From NCBI RefSeq assembly GCF_030297015.1, contig NZ_AP028056.1, positions 1,622,939 through 1,686,938 of the forward strand: DNA of 64,000 nt. The letters are read 5' to 3'. This DNA is from Brooklawnia propionicigenes. Lineage in GTDB: Bacteria; Actinomycetota; Actinomycetes; Propionibacteriales; Propionibacteriaceae. The translations under genes were made by a program, and so were the position numbers. The notes below the pieces were generated by a model, which ran no database searches, was not told the DNA's origin, and saw only the letters and a program-made list of their open reading frames with translations. This document shows, piece after piece, positions 55,455 to 64,000 of the stretch (its first letter is position 1; every line of letters begins with the position of its first letter).

Positions 55455-57096
55455 CTGGTCGTGGGTACTGGGCATCCCGGTGCTCGTCCCGTTCGCCGCG
55501 GCCGCGTTGGCGTTGTTGCTGGCTCGCCACCACACCGCCCAGCGGGTGGTGGCGCTGATCGCGCTGGTCGTCGTTCAGGTGGATGCCGTCTTCATCGCCT
55601 ACCTGTCGATGAGCGGCCCGCTGACCCTTGATGTGGGCGGTTGGTCCGCGCCGGTGGGCATCACCCTGGTCGCCGACCGGCTGAGCGCCCTGATGCTGGT
55701 GGTCTCGGTCTTCGTGACCTTGTGCGTGCTCATCTACTCGTTCACCCAGGACCCGTCGATGGGCAGGAAGCTGCCCGTCGCCGTCTTCCAGCCGACCTTC
55801 CTGATCTTGTCGGCCGGGGTTTCGAATGCCTTCCTCACCGGTGACCTGTTCAACCTCTACGTCGGCTTCGAGATCCTGCTGGTGGCCAGCTTCGTGCTGA
55901 TCACCCTCGGCAGCAGCCGGGAACGGATCCGCTCGGGCACCGTCTACGTGGTCGTGTCGGTGGTCAGCTCGGCGATCTTCCTGACCGCTCTCGCCATGGT
56001 CTATGCCGCAGTCGGCACGGTCAATATGGCGCAGATCGCGATCCGGATGAACAGCATCGACCCGGCGACCGCGCAACTCATCGAGGTCATGCTGCTCGTC
56101 GCCTTCGGTGTCAAGGCGGCGGTCTTCCCCTTGTCCGCCTGGCTGCCTGACTCCTACCCGACGGCCCCCGCCCCGGTGACCGCGGTCTTCGCAGGCCTGC
56201 TCACCAAGGTCGGCATCTACGCGATCATCCGCACCCAGAGCACCATCTTCGCCGACGCCGGATTGAACAAGGCGCTGATGGTCGTGGCGCTGGCCACCAT
56301 GGTGATCGGTATCCTCGGGGCCGTCGCGCAGGACGACATCAAGCGTCTGCTCTCGTTCACGCTGGTCTCACATATCGGCTTCATGCTGTGGGGTGTGGGC
56401 ATCGGCACCGTCGACGGGCTCACTGCGGCGATCTTCTACACCGCGCACCACATCATCGTCCAGACCGCGCTCTTCCTGGTGTCCGGGCTGATGGAACAGG
56501 TCGGCGGCAGCACCTCGTTGACCAAGCTCGGCTCGCTGCTCAAGGTCTGGCCGTTCCTGGCCGTGGTCTATCTGATCCCCGCGCTCAACCTGGCCGGCGT
56601 CCCGCCGATGTCCGGCTTCCTCGGCAAGGTCGGCCTGATCCAAGCGTCCGCGCAGGTGGGCAGCCCGCTGGACTGGACGCTGATCGCGGGCGGGCTGATC
56701 ACCTCGCTGCTCACCCTCTATGCGCTGCTGCGCGCCTGGAACATGGCCTTCTGGCAGTCGAGCACCGAAGAGATCACCGAGCGTGCCACCGTGCCGTGGA
56801 CGATGACATTCGCGACCGTGCTGCTGGTGGCCGCATCGGTGTTGCTGGCCGTGCTGGCCGGCCCGATCTACCGCTATGCGCACGGCGGAGCCGTCGAACT
56901 GCGCGAACAGGAGCCCTACATCAGCGCTGTGCTGCCCGAGGCCGAGCGCGGCACCGGCCAATCCCACGAGGAGCCCAATCCGGGCGTCGACGAGACCCCA
57001 GTGGTGCCGCCGCTGGGGACACCATCGGCATCGGCGCCGACGGTCACCGCGACCACCCCGGCAGCTGCAGCCCCGACCACCGGAGGTGAGCGATGA
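55441..57096 (+). CDS. mrpD: Mrp antiporter subunit D
   Basis: A NuoN/NuoM-like proton-translocating subunit of about 550 residues with 14 hydrophobic helices. Channel segments include VGFEILLVASFVLITLGSSR, VKAAVFPLSAWLPDSYPTAPAPVTAVFAGLLTK (seen as two parts, with the key Lys residues) and PPMSGFLGKVGLIQA. GTG 55441 is preferred; GTG 55432 in the same frame abuts a G-rich run. Both overlap the end of mrpC. The last 70 residues are a Pro/Thr/Ala-rich tail absent from most MrpD proteins. Confidence 0.93.
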   Translation: MNPADWSWVLGIPVLVPFAAAALALLLARHHTAQRVVALIALVVVQVDAVFIAYLSMSGPLTLDVGGWSAPVGITLVADRLSALMLVVSVFVTLCVLIYSFTQDPSMGRKLPVAVFQPTFLILSAGVSNAFLTGDLFNLYVGFEILLVASFVLITLGSSRERIRSGTVYVVVSVVSSAIFLTALAMVYAAVGTVNMAQIAIRMNSIDPATAQLIEVMLLVAFGVKAAVFPLSAWLPDSYPTAPAPVTAVFAGLLTKVGIYAIIRTQSTIFADAGLNKALMVVALATMVIGILGAVAQDDIKRLLSFTLVSHIGFMLWGVGIGTVDGLTAAIFYTAHHIIVQTALFLVSGLMEQVGGSTSLTKLGSLLKVWPFLAVVYLIPALNLAGVPPMSGFLGKVGLIQASAQVGSPLDWTLIAGGLITSLLTLYALLRAWNMAFWQSSTEEITERATVPWTMTFATVLLVAASVLLAVLAGPIYRYAHGGAVELREQEPYISAVLPEAERGTGQSHEEPNPGVDETPVVPPLGTPSASAPTVTATTPAAAAPTTGGER

Positions 57097-57773
57097 GCAC
57101 CGGTCCCGGGAGGAAATTCCTCGACCTCTGGCGTCAGCGCGTTTCGCCGGTCGGCGCGAGTCTGCTGACACTCATGTGGGTGCTGTTGTGGGGCGACCTG
57201 AGCTGGGGCAACGTGGTGGCCGGGCTCGCGCTGGCCCTGACCATTCTGCTGCTCGCCCCGATGCCGCACGGACCGCAGCGACGGCTGACCATCCGGCCGA
57301 TCGCCCTCGCGCGGCTGATGCTGGTCTTCGCGAAGGACACCGCGGTGGCCGCAGCCCAGATCGTCTGGGTGATCATCACCGGGCGCAGACCGCGTGAGGC
57401 GATCATCCGCGTCCAGACCCGGGCCCATTCGGACGGTTTCCTCGCCGCGACCGCCGGCTTCACCGCCCTCGTGCCGGGATCCATCGTCATCGACGCCCAC
57501 CGGATGACCGGCACGCTCTACATTCACGTCTTCGACGTCGACGAGGGTCCCGAAGCGATGGACGAGGCGCACGAGCAGGTCCTCCGGCAGGAAGAGCGGA
57601 TTCTGCGGGCGCTGGCCAGCGATGACGAGTTGATGACCGCCGGCTTCCGTCCGGGCGGGTCGATGAAGGCCGGCCGCCTGAGCGAGACCGAGATGGCCGA
57701 GTTCCGGGCCCGGCAGCGCGCCGCCGGCGACACCTCCGGCCGGTCCGGCCCGAGCAGCGAGGTGATCGCATGA
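57093..57773 (+). CDS. mrpE: Mrp antiporter subunit E
   Basis: A 226-residue subunit with two or three N-terminal helices (SLLTLMWVLLWGDLSWGNVVAG) and the MrpE cytoplasmic domain (LVPGSIVIDAHRMTGTLYIHVFDVD). It overlaps mrpD by 4 bases (ATGA). Confidence 0.92.
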   Translation: MSTGPGRKFLDLWRQRVSPVGASLLTLMWVLLWGDLSWGNVVAGLALALTILLLAPMPHGPQRRLTIRPIALARLMLVFAKDTAVAAAQIVWVIITGRRPREAIIRVQTRAHSDGFLAATAGFTALVPGSIVIDAHRMTGTLYIHVFDVDEGPEAMDEAHEQVLRQEERILRALASDDELMTAGFRPGGSMKAGRLSETEMAEFRARQRAAGDTSGRSGPSSEVIA

Positions 57774-58186
57774 TCGTGACCTTGTGGATCTGCTTCGCGG
57801 CGCTGGTGATCGGCATGGGCCTGGTGCTGATCCGCCTCGAGATCGGCCCGACCAATCTCGACCGGGCGGTGGCCCTCGATGTGATCACCGCCTCGGCCGT
57901 GGGCATCGTGGTGGTCCTGATGGCCCTGACCGGCCGCGTCGACCTGCTGCCGCTGCTGGTGGTGCTGACCTCGGTCGGCTTCATCGGGTCGACCACGATC
58001 GCTCGCTTCTCCCAGGCCGAGTCGATCAGTGACCGCCGGGTGCTGACCGCCGAGGAGGCGGCCCGGGCGGCCAGACCCCAATTGGCCGACGATGACGCTC
58101 CGGTGCATCCGGACGTCTCCGACGACGAGGACGATCCCGACGCCCCGATCGGCGCCGGCTTCGATCTGGAAGGGGAGACCCGATGA
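57770..58186 (+). CDS. mrpF: Mrp antiporter subunit F
   Basis: A 138-residue subunit: three helices in the first 85 residues, with the family segment RLEIGPTNLDRAVALDVITA, then an acidic cytoplasmic tail. It overlaps mrpE by 4 bases. Confidence 0.92.
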   Translation: MIVTLWICFAALVIGMGLVLIRLEIGPTNLDRAVALDVITASAVGIVVVLMALTGRVDLLPLLVVLTSVGFIGSTTIARFSQAESISDRRVLTAEEAARAARPQLADDDAPVHPDVSDDEDDPDAPIGAGFDLEGETR

Positions 58187-58581
58187 TCGTCTGGCTGCAG
58201 CTCGTCGGCGTATGCCTGATCACCGCCGGTGTGGCACTGACCTTCTTCACCGCGCTCGGCATGCTCCGGCTCGGGTCGTTGTTCTCGCGGATGCATGCGT
58301 CCACCAAGCCGCAGGTGCTGGGCCTGGTGCTGATGTGCGCCGGTCTGGCCTGCGTGATGCAGAGTACGCATGTGGCGGCAACGCTCGTGCTCGTGGTGAT
58401 GATGCAATTCGTCGTGGCGCCGATCTCGGCGCACATGCTCGGACGCGCCACCTATCGACTCGGACAAACCGACTACGAAGCCATCGTGGTGGACGAGTAC
58501 GCCGAGGATCTCGAACGAGCCCGCCAGCAGGTGGCTCAAAACGGTTCGTCCGACGACCCGTCGTCGTCCGTAGATCGCTAG
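58183..58581 (+). CDS. mrpG: Mrp antiporter subunit G
   Basis: A 132-residue subunit with three helices and the MrpG signature LGMLRLGSLFSRMHASTKPQ followed by VVAPISAHMLGRATYR. It ends the Mrp operon, overlapping mrpF by 4 bases. Confidence 0.93.
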   Translation: MIVWLQLVGVCLITAGVALTFFTALGMLRLGSLFSRMHASTKPQVLGLVLMCAGLACVMQSTHVAATLVLVVMMQFVVAPISAHMLGRATYRLGQTDYEAIVVDEYAEDLERARQQVAQNGSSDDPSSSVDR

Positions 58582-58632
58582 CTCGAGCAGCGCCTGCCGC
58601 GGGACGACGCGATCTCGTCGGCGTCCCCAGCC

Positions 58633-58688
58633 GCTGTCGCTGCGGTAGCGGCTACTTCCAGCTGTCGCCGCGGTAGCGGCTACTTCCA
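58633..58688. repeat. 28-bp tandem duplication covering the crgA stop codon
   Basis: 58633-58660 and 58661-58688 are adjacent copies that differ at one base. The second contains the last codons and stop of crgA (minus strand); the first lies beyond it. Each copy also holds a small GCTGTCGC/GCGGTAGC hairpin that may act in termination. Confidence 0.85.
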
Positions 58689-58976
58689 GAGAGTGGCGAT
58701 GCCGAACGACGTCGCGATCAGGCCGATCCCGATGAGGTAGTTCCAGTTCCGGAGGTCCTGCATACCCGGCACGCGGTTGCCCGCGATGTAGAAGACGAGC
58801 AGCCACAGCACGCCCAGCAGGCCGACCGGAATGAAGACCCACGGCACCCAGTCGCGTGTTCCCGCCGCCAGCCGGGCCTTCTTGGCCTTGTTGTCGGAGC
58901 GCTTCTTCTCGGTCTGCGCCTTCTTCTTGGCCGCCGTCTTCTCCGCGGCCTGCTTGCGGACCTTCGATTCGGGCAC
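58680..58976 (-). CDS. crgA: cell division protein CrgA
   Basis: CrgA is a small actinobacterial membrane protein that recruits peptidoglycan synthases to the septum. The 98 residues comprise a Lys/Ala-rich N-terminus (MPESKVRKQAAEKTAAKKKA), one helix at about 45-66 (WVPWVFIPVGLLGVLWLLVF) and a second at about 78-97 (WNYLIGIGLIATSFGIATLW). GTG start at 58976 with GAGGAG upstream. It is divergent from the DUF881 gene as in Mycobacterium (crgA-Rv0012). Confidence 0.92.
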   Translation of the reverse strand: MPESKVRKQAAEKTAAKKKAQTEKKRSDNKAKKARLAAGTRDWVPWVFIPVGLLGVLWLLVFYIAGNRVPGMQDLRNWNYLIGIGLIATSFGIATLWK

Positions 58977-59119
58977 TGCTTTCGCTCCTCAGCCGGCGTG
59001 CTACGCACGAAACTCATCTTCGCGTGGCGAAATCGCCACCGCTCCAGTATGACGGGTCAAGGCCGTTCGCCCCAATTGTGGACCGCGATGAACCTCGGTC
59101 CACAGGTAGGATTTGCCCC

Positions 59120-59953
59120 ATGGCGTCCGCCGAGAACAGCGCGGTGCGGCCCGGAGATGAGGCTCCGGCCCGCGCTGCCGCCGACGACGACGCCGAGACT
59201 GTGCCCCAGCCGGCCGCCCCCGATCAGCCGGCCACATCGTCGAAGAAGACCAGGGCGCGCGGGGCTGCGCTGAAACTGTCGATCGGGCTGCTCGCCGGAC
59301 TGCTGGTCGGGGCGACCGCCATCACCGCGCAGGGCGCCGATCTGCGCCCCAACCGCACGAGCGACCTCGCCGAGTTGGTGGCCCAGGCCCAGCAACGCAA
59401 TACCGAGCTCGCCGCCCGAGCCGCTGAGCTGCGCCGGGAGAACGAAGAGCTGGCCGCAGCCCAGGGTGCACCGGCGGCCAGCGCAGACCCGGATCAGCAG
59501 TTGCTCAGCCAGATCGTCGGGCTGGCCCCGGTCAAAGGCCCGGCGGTCCGGGTCACCCTCACCGACGCCCCGGCCGACTTCGCGCCGCCGGGCATCAACG
59601 GCGATCTGCTCGTCGTCCATGAGCAGGACATCCAGCGGGTGGTGAACGCGCTGTTCGCCGGGGGCGCCGAGGCGATGACCATCCAGGATCAGCGCGTGAT
59701 CGCCACGACAGCGGTCAAGTGCGTCGGCAATACCGTGGTGCTGCACGGGGTGCCGTATGCACCGCCCTACGTGATCACCGCGATCGGCAACCAGTCGGCG
59801 TTGGAGGCCGCGCTGGCGGCCGACCCGGGAGTGCAGATCTACCGGCAGTACGCCCAGGCCTACCAGTTGGGCTATCAGCAGCAACGGATCGGCGAAGTGA
59901 CGATGCCGGCCTTCTCCGGGTCGCTGCCGCAGCTGACCAGGGCCGCACGCTGA
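59120..59953 (+). CDS. DUF881-family membrane protein
   Basis: A 277-residue protein: disordered N-terminus, one membrane helix (about 51-70, LSIGLLAGLLVGATAITAQG), a coiled-coil stretch (about 80-115, LVAQAQQRNTELAARAAELR) and the extracellular DUF881 domain (VRVTLTDAP, INGDLLVVHEQDIQRVVNALF, GGAEAMTIQDQRV). The family is fixed near crgA and pabA/trpG in actinobacteria; its function is unknown, though the context suggests cell division. The frame opens further upstream (58856), but ATG 59120 matches the family start. Confidence 0.88.
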   Translation: MASAENSAVRPGDEAPARAAADDDAETVPQPAAPDQPATSSKKTRARGAALKLSIGLLAGLLVGATAITAQGADLRPNRTSDLAELVAQAQQRNTELAARAAELRRENEELAAAQGAPAASADPDQQLLSQIVGLAPVKGPAVRVTLTDAPADFAPPGINGDLLVVHEQDIQRVVNALFAGGAEAMTIQDQRVIATTAVKCVGNTVVLHGVPYAPPYVITAIGNQSALEAALAADPGVQIYRQYAQAYQLGYQQQRIGEVTMPAFSGSLPQLTRAAR

Positions 59954-60010
59954 GGGCGCCGGGCTTGGGCAGACGGTCCGAATCTGGTGCGATGCGGGAC
60001 AATGGTGGGC

Positions 60011-60643
60011 ATGGTCCGCATTCTCGTCATCGACAATTACGACTCGTTCGTCTACAACGTGGTGAACTACCTGGCCCACATCGGCGCCGAGATCGATGTC
60101 TGGCGCAATGACGATCCGCGGTTCGCGTCGCCCGACTGGGCTCGGGAATACGACGGCATCTTGTTGTCACCGGGCCCCGGCACACCCGAGCAGGCCGGGG
60201 TCTGTATCGACGTCGTGCGGGACTGGGGCGGCACAGTGCCGATCTTCGGTATCTGCCTCGGGCTGCAGGCGATCGGGGTGGCCGAGGGCGCCGTGGTCGG
60301 ACGCGCGCCCGAACTGCTGCACGGCAAGACATCGGTGGTGCAACACGATGGACGAGGAGTGTTCGCCGGCCTGCCGAACCCGCTGACCGCCACCAGATAC
60401 CACTCGCTGGCGATCGATCCTGCGACGCTGCCCGACAGCCTGGAGGTCAGCGCCCGCACCGACAGCGGTGTCATCATGGCCGTCCGGCATCGTGAGCTGC
60501 CGATCGAGGCGGTGCAGTTCCATCCCGAGTCGGTGCTTACCGAGGGCGGCTACCAGATGCTGGCGAACTGGCTCGCGGTCTGCGGAGACACCGGCGCACC
60601 GGCCCGCGCCGCCGGCCTGTCACCCCTGATGGCCACCCGCTAG
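60011..60643 (+). CDS. pabA: glutamine amidotransferase of aminodeoxychorismate/anthranilate synthase
   Basis: The 210-residue class I glutamine amidotransferase provides ammonia to chorismate-converting synthases for folate or tryptophan. It starts MVRILVIDNYDSFVYNVVNYL; the nucleophile Cys is in GICLGLQAIG (about 81) and the His-Glu pair in QFHPESVLTEGG (about 172). ATG 60011 is chosen over ATG 60002. No trpE or pabB is near; in mycobacteria the gene at this spot is trpG. Confidence 0.92.
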   Translation: MVRILVIDNYDSFVYNVVNYLAHIGAEIDVWRNDDPRFASPDWAREYDGILLSPGPGTPEQAGVCIDVVRDWGGTVPIFGICLGLQAIGVAEGAVVGRAPELLHGKTSVVQHDGRGVFAGLPNPLTATRYHSLAIDPATLPDSLEVSARTDSGVIMAVRHRELPIEAVQFHPESVLTEGGYQMLANWLAVCGDTGAPARAAGLSPLMATR

Positions 60644-60670
60644 CCGGGCAGCCGGATACGGCCGGGCCGC

Positions 60671-62668
60671 CTAGCGGCTTGGCGAGGTGCCCGACGACGT
60701 CGGCTTGGAGCTGGTCGGGGTGGCGCCACCCAAGGTGATCGCGATCGGGTCCGACCGTCCGCGCGCGGTATCCGCGGGGACCGACTGGGCGGTCACCACC
60801 CAGTCGTCGTGATCGTCATCGGCAGGGCCGAACGTCACATTGGTGAACCCCAGCGCTGTCAGCTTCTCCTCGGCTGCCTCATGGCTCAGTCCGATCAGAT
60901 TGGGCATCACCGACTCACCGGAGGCCAACCAGAGCGCGATCCGGGTGCTGCTGTCCACGGCCGTGCCGGTGGCCGGGTCGGAATAGACGACCTGCCCTCG
61001 CACGAAGGTGACGGGTTCGTCCGGGTCTCCGGGAGCCAGATAGTCGCTGGACACATTGGTGTAACCGGCCTGGCGCAGCAACTCACGCGCCTCGGTGTCC
61101 TGCATGCCGATGATAGTGCCGGGCAGCTCCGAGCGTCCGCTGGCCACATAGAGCGTGACCTTCTGGTCGATCGGGATCGACTGGCCCTCGGTCGGCGAAA
61201 CCGCGACCACCTGGCCCTTCTTCGCACCTACCGTGTCGAGATTGGACGGTGCGGCAAGCGGCTCCACATTGGTGAAGCCGGCCTGTTTGAGCAGCGTGAT
61301 CGCTTCGTCCTGGAGCTTGCCGACGATCCCAGCTGGAATCGGTGAGACCGGCGGACCGTCATTGACGGTGATCGTCACGGTGCTGCCCACGAGCACCGCC
61401 TGGCCGCCTGGCGGATCCTGCGAGATCACCGTGCCCTTGCCTTCGGCCGAGCCGGACACATGTTCGACCTTCGGCGTCAGCTGAGCGGCGGTCAGCTGCT
61501 CGACGGCGGCCTCCTCCAAGAAGCCAGTCACCGCGGGCACCTGGACGTTGTTGTCGGCGGTGTTGCCGACCAGGCGCCAGGCGAAGAAGCCCAGGGCACC
61601 CAGCAGCAGCACCAGCAGTCCGATCAGCACGCCGGTCGCGGGTGACACCTTGCGCTTCGGCTTGTCGAGGTCATCGGCCACCACCTCGGAGTTCGAGGTA
61701 CTGATGGCCGCCTCGTCGGTCGGCTGATAGTCCGGGTCGTACTCGGCGGGCAGCGCCCGGGTGGGCGGCGCGCCGCGGGTCTCGCTGACGGCGACCGCGG
61801 GCAGCTGCGCGGTCACCGCTTGGCCGTTCAGCAGCCGCCAGCAGTCGTCGCGCATCTCCTTGGCCGACTGATAGCGGTCATCGGTGCGCTTGGCGAGCGC
61901 CTTCATCGTGATGGCGTCCATATCGGGCGTGATCTCGGGATCGAGCTGACTCGGCGGGATCGGCATTTCCCGGACGTGCTGGTACGCCACGCTGACCGGG
62001 GAATCGCCGAGGAACGGCGGGCGTCCGGTCAGCAGCTCGTAGAGCAGGCAGCCGGCCGAATAGAGGTCGGAGCGCGCGTCGACCTGCTCGCCCCGGGCCT
62101 GCTCGGGCGACAGGTACTGGGCGGTGCCGATCACTGCGGCCGTCTGCGTCATCGTCGCCGAGGTGTCGGAGACCGCTCGGGCGATCCCGAAGTCCATCAC
62201 CTTGATTTGGCCGGCATTGGTCAGCATCACATTGGCGGGCTTGATGTCGCGGTGCACGATGTCGTGCTTGTGCGAGTAGCCCAGCGCGTCCAGCACCCCA
62301 ATCTCGTACTCGAAGGCGCGCTGCGGCTCGATCGGGCGGCCCTGGCGCAGCAGGTCGCGCAGGGTGTGCCCCTCGACCAGTTCCATCACGATGTAGGGCA
62401 CCGAGATGCCGGTGGCCGGGTCGGTTCGCTCCCCGGTGTCGTAGACGCTGACGATGTTCGGGTGGTTCAGGCCGGCAGCTGCCTGCGCCTCCCGCTGGAA
62501 GCGCATCTGGAAGGTGCTGTCGGTGGCCAGATCGACGCGCAGCCGTTTGATCGCGACCTGGCGATCCAGCCGCAGATCGCGGGCTCGCCAGACCTCGGCC
62601 ATGCCGCCGCGTCCGATGACCGTCTCGAGCTGGTAACGGCCTCCCAGGATCACTGGCTCATCGGTCAC
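60671..62668 (-). CDS. pknB: Ser/Thr protein kinase PknB with four PASTA repeats
   Basis: PknB senses muropeptides or lipid II and phosphorylates growth and division proteins. The 665-residue protein has a kinase domain at about 10-270 (Gly loop IGRGGMAEVW, VAIKRL, HRDIKPANVML, MDFGIARA, LSPEQARG), a linker, one helix at about 340-360 (TGVLIGLLVLLLGALGFFAW) and four extracellular PASTA repeats up to a Thr/Ser-rich end. Start GTG 62668 with AGGAAAGGA upstream; the frame extends to 62704. It lies downstream of pbpA with a 52-base gap. Confidence 0.95.
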   Translation of the reverse strand: MTDEPVILGGRYQLETVIGRGGMAEVWRARDLRLDRQVAIKRLRVDLATDSTFQMRFQREAQAAAGLNHPNIVSVYDTGERTDPATGISVPYIVMELVEGHTLRDLLRQGRPIEPQRAFEYEIGVLDALGYSHKHDIVHRDIKPANVMLTNAGQIKVMDFGIARAVSDTSATMTQTAAVIGTAQYLSPEQARGEQVDARSDLYSAGCLLYELLTGRPPFLGDSPVSVAYQHVREMPIPPSQLDPEITPDMDAITMKALAKRTDDRYQSAKEMRDDCWRLLNGQAVTAQLPAVAVSETRGAPPTRALPAEYDPDYQPTDEAAISTSNSEVVADDLDKPKRKVSPATGVLIGLLVLLLGALGFFAWRLVGNTADNNVQVPAVTGFLEEAAVEQLTAAQLTPKVEHVSGSAEGKGTVISQDPPGGQAVLVGSTVTITVNDGPPVSPIPAGIVGKLQDEAITLLKQAGFTNVEPLAAPSNLDTVGAKKGQVVAVSPTEGQSIPIDQKVTLYVASGRSELPGTIIGMQDTEARELLRQAGYTNVSSDYLAPGDPDEPVTFVRGQVVYSDPATGTAVDSSTRIALWLASGESVMPNLIGLSHEAAEEKLTALGFTNVTFGPADDDHDDWVVTAQSVPADTARGRSDPIAITLGGATPTSSKPTSSGTSPSR

Positions 62669-62720
62669 GGGACCAGTCCTTTCCTGCTCCGGCACGCAGC
62701 ACATTCGGGCCAGGCAAAAC

Positions 62721-64000
62721 TCATGGCAGGGCCTCCATTATGGACCGCGCGATCGGGGTCGCAGTGGTGGTCGTCTCGGTGGCCAGGTAGACCGCCACCG
62801 CCACATGTTTCTCGGCGATGTAACCGGTGAACCACGAGTGGTCACCGCCGCCGACACTCGTCTCGGCGGTGCCGGTCTTGCCGCCGACGGTCATGCCGCT
62901 GATCTGCGCGGCGGTGCCGGTGCCGGACTTGATGACATGGGTCATCATCTCGGCCAGGGTCGCCGCATTCGCCTGCGTCATCGCCTGACCGCGGACCACC
63001 GGCTGGTGAGTGCTCAGCACCGACTCGTTCGAGCCACGGATCTCCTGGACGATGTAGGGCTCCATCACGGTGCCGCCGTTCGCGATGGCACCGGCCACCA
63101 CTGCCATCTGCAGCGGGGTCGTTGCCACATCGAACTGCCCGATGGACGCCATCGCCAACTCGGCCTGGCTCATCCCGGTCGGGTAGACACTGGCGGCCGA
63201 GGTCAGCCCGTCACCCAGCGACGAATTGAACCCGAAGGCCTCCGCCTGGGCTTTGATCTTGTCCTCACCCAGCGCCATTCCGATATTCGCGAACGACGTA
63301 TTGCACGACAAGGTGAGCGCCTGGTCCATGGTCTTGGTGGTGTTGCCGCAGGCGGCCAGGTTGCTCAACTGGTGCGTCGACTGCGGCAACTGCAGCGCCT
63401 GCGGAGTGTCGATGACCGAGTCGGGCGTGTAGCCGTTGGCCAACGCGGTGGCCGCGACGACCAGCTTGAAGGTCGACCCGGGGGCGTTGATCTCCTGGGT
63501 CGCCCGATCGTTCATCACGGTGGAGCCGTCGGCAGTGAATTGGTCCCAGGCCGCCTGGGTGGCGGGGAAATCGAGGCTGGCCAGCTGTGACACGTCAAAG
63601 CTCGGGGTCGACACCCAGGCCAGGATCGCGCCGGTCTGGTAGTCGATGGCGACCGCCGCGCCCTCCTGGTTGCCCAGGGCGTCCCAGGCCGCCTGCTGCA
63701 CCTTCGGCTGGATGGTGGTGAGCACCTGACCGCCGGCCGGCGAACGCCCGGCCAGGGTGTCGAGGATGCGCTGGGTGAACTGCGAGTCGGCCTGGCCGGT
63801 TAGTTCGGCATTGAACTCCTGCTCCAGGCCGGATCGTCCGTAGATGTAGGAGTAGTAGCCGGTGACCGGTGCATACAGCGGGCCGTCGAGGTACTGACGC
63901 TGGTAGGCGTAGGGCGTCGTGCCGGTCGGCACACTCTGGACGATCGGGGTGTTGGCGGCCAGGATCGGGCCGCGTGGCCCGCCGAACTCCTCGTCGCGGA
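62721..64000 (-). CDS. pbpA: class B penicillin-binding protein (PbpA type), 5' partial
   Basis: A peptidoglycan transpeptidase that cross-links the wall. The frame is open to base 64000 (RDEEFGGPRGPILAANTPIV...), so the N-terminal membrane anchor is outside the window. The PBP dimerisation region is followed by the transpeptidase domain with the active-site motif STFK (in APGSTFK), SCN (in LSCNTSFANIG) and KTG (in GGKTGTAETS). As in Mycobacterium and Streptomyces, it precedes pknB and shares its direction, and may be cotranscribed with it. Confidence 0.94.
   Translation of the reverse strand, partial: RDEEFGGPRGPILAANTPIVQSVPTGTTPYAYQRQYLDGPLYAPVTGYYSYIYGRSGLEQEFNAELTGQADSQFTQRILDTLAGRSPAGGQVLTTIQPKVQQAAWDALGNQEGAAVAIDYQTGAILAWVSTPSFDVSQLASLDFPATQAAWDQFTADGSTVMNDRATQEINAPGSTFKLVVAATALANGYTPDSVIDTPQALQLPQSTHQLSNLAACGNTTKTMDQALTLSCNTSFANIGMALGEDKIKAQAEAFGFNSSLGDGLTSAASVYPTGMSQAELAMASIGQFDVATTPLQMAVVAGAIANGGTVMEPYIVQEIRGSNESVLSTHQPVVRGQAMTQANAATLAEMMTHVIKSGTGTAAQISGMTVGGKTGTAETSVGGGDHSWFTGYIAEKHVAVAVYLATETTTTATPIARSIMEALP

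Overview
The window is high-GC DNA of an actinobacterium. Signatures are a WhiB-family regulator, CrgA, a PknB kinase with PASTA repeats beside a class B penicillin-binding protein, DivIVA-like coiled-coil proteins, the TadA-associated acidic protein, and menaquinone synthesis (menB). The gene content would suit Propionibacteriales/Propionibacteriaceae, but no rRNA or marker comparison is possible here, so the family is an inference.

Layout. 1-3.3 kb: two convergent Dps ferritin paralogues separated by a long perfect palindrome, a GlsB-type membrane protein, and a complete IS630-type element (1954-3184, TA duplication, transposase split by a -1 frame change). 3.3-8.7 kb: an alpha-glucoside-type ABC importer (binding lipoprotein and two permeases, no ATPase) downstream of a GH77 4-alpha-glucanotransferase. 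8.9-15 kb: HAD phosphatase, WhiB with an extra HTH domain, sirtuin, 2-hydroxyacid dehydrogenase, argG, quinone oxidoreductase. 15-18.4 kb: tRNA-Ser(TGA), membrane protein, LytR-CpsA-Psr protein, tRNA-Ser(GCT), tRNA-Arg(ACG). 18.5-21 kb: a zinc-type ABC uptake operon behind a perfect Zur-like palindrome, with a frameshifted and truncated binding-protein gene and a damaged ATPase start. 21-24.3 kb: a signal-less metal-receptor-like protein, aroE and menB.

24.5-30 kb: a pair of long alanine/glutamate-rich coiled-coil proteins (the second DivIVA-like), upp, the TadA-associated protein, tadA, tRNA-Ser(CGA), and a VIT-family protein. 30-33.6 kb: an alanine module of Lrp/AldR-like regulator, alanine dehydrogenase and a CycA-like permease whose frame is broken in a run of six G. 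33.7-44 kb: membrane proteins, a FUSC-like transporter, an AT-richer gap leading to an LPNTG-anchored DUF3494 surface protein with Pro/Thr repeats, a LytR_C protein, a HerA-like ATPase, gdhA and a Ser/Thr kinase with a Thr/Pro-rich tail. 44-48.5 kb: a heterodimeric ABC exporter with a TetR regulator and a perfect 18-bp operator-like palindrome.

48.7-58.6 kb: a DUF4862-like protein, lysS, and a complete Mrp cation/proton antiporter operon with MrpA and MrpB fused. 58.7-64 kb: the actinobacterial growth and division block crgA / DUF881 / pabA / pknB / pbpA (last gene cut by the window end); no pknA lies between pknB and pbpA.

I see no CRISPR array, phage region or obvious new defence island. 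The points most worth checking are the decayed zinc operon with an intact operator-like site, the G-tract frameshift in the alanine permease, the coiled-coil pair sharing a C-terminal motif, the LPNTG DUF3494 protein with its unusual leader, the WhiB-HTH protein, and three short tandem duplications that each cover a stop codon.
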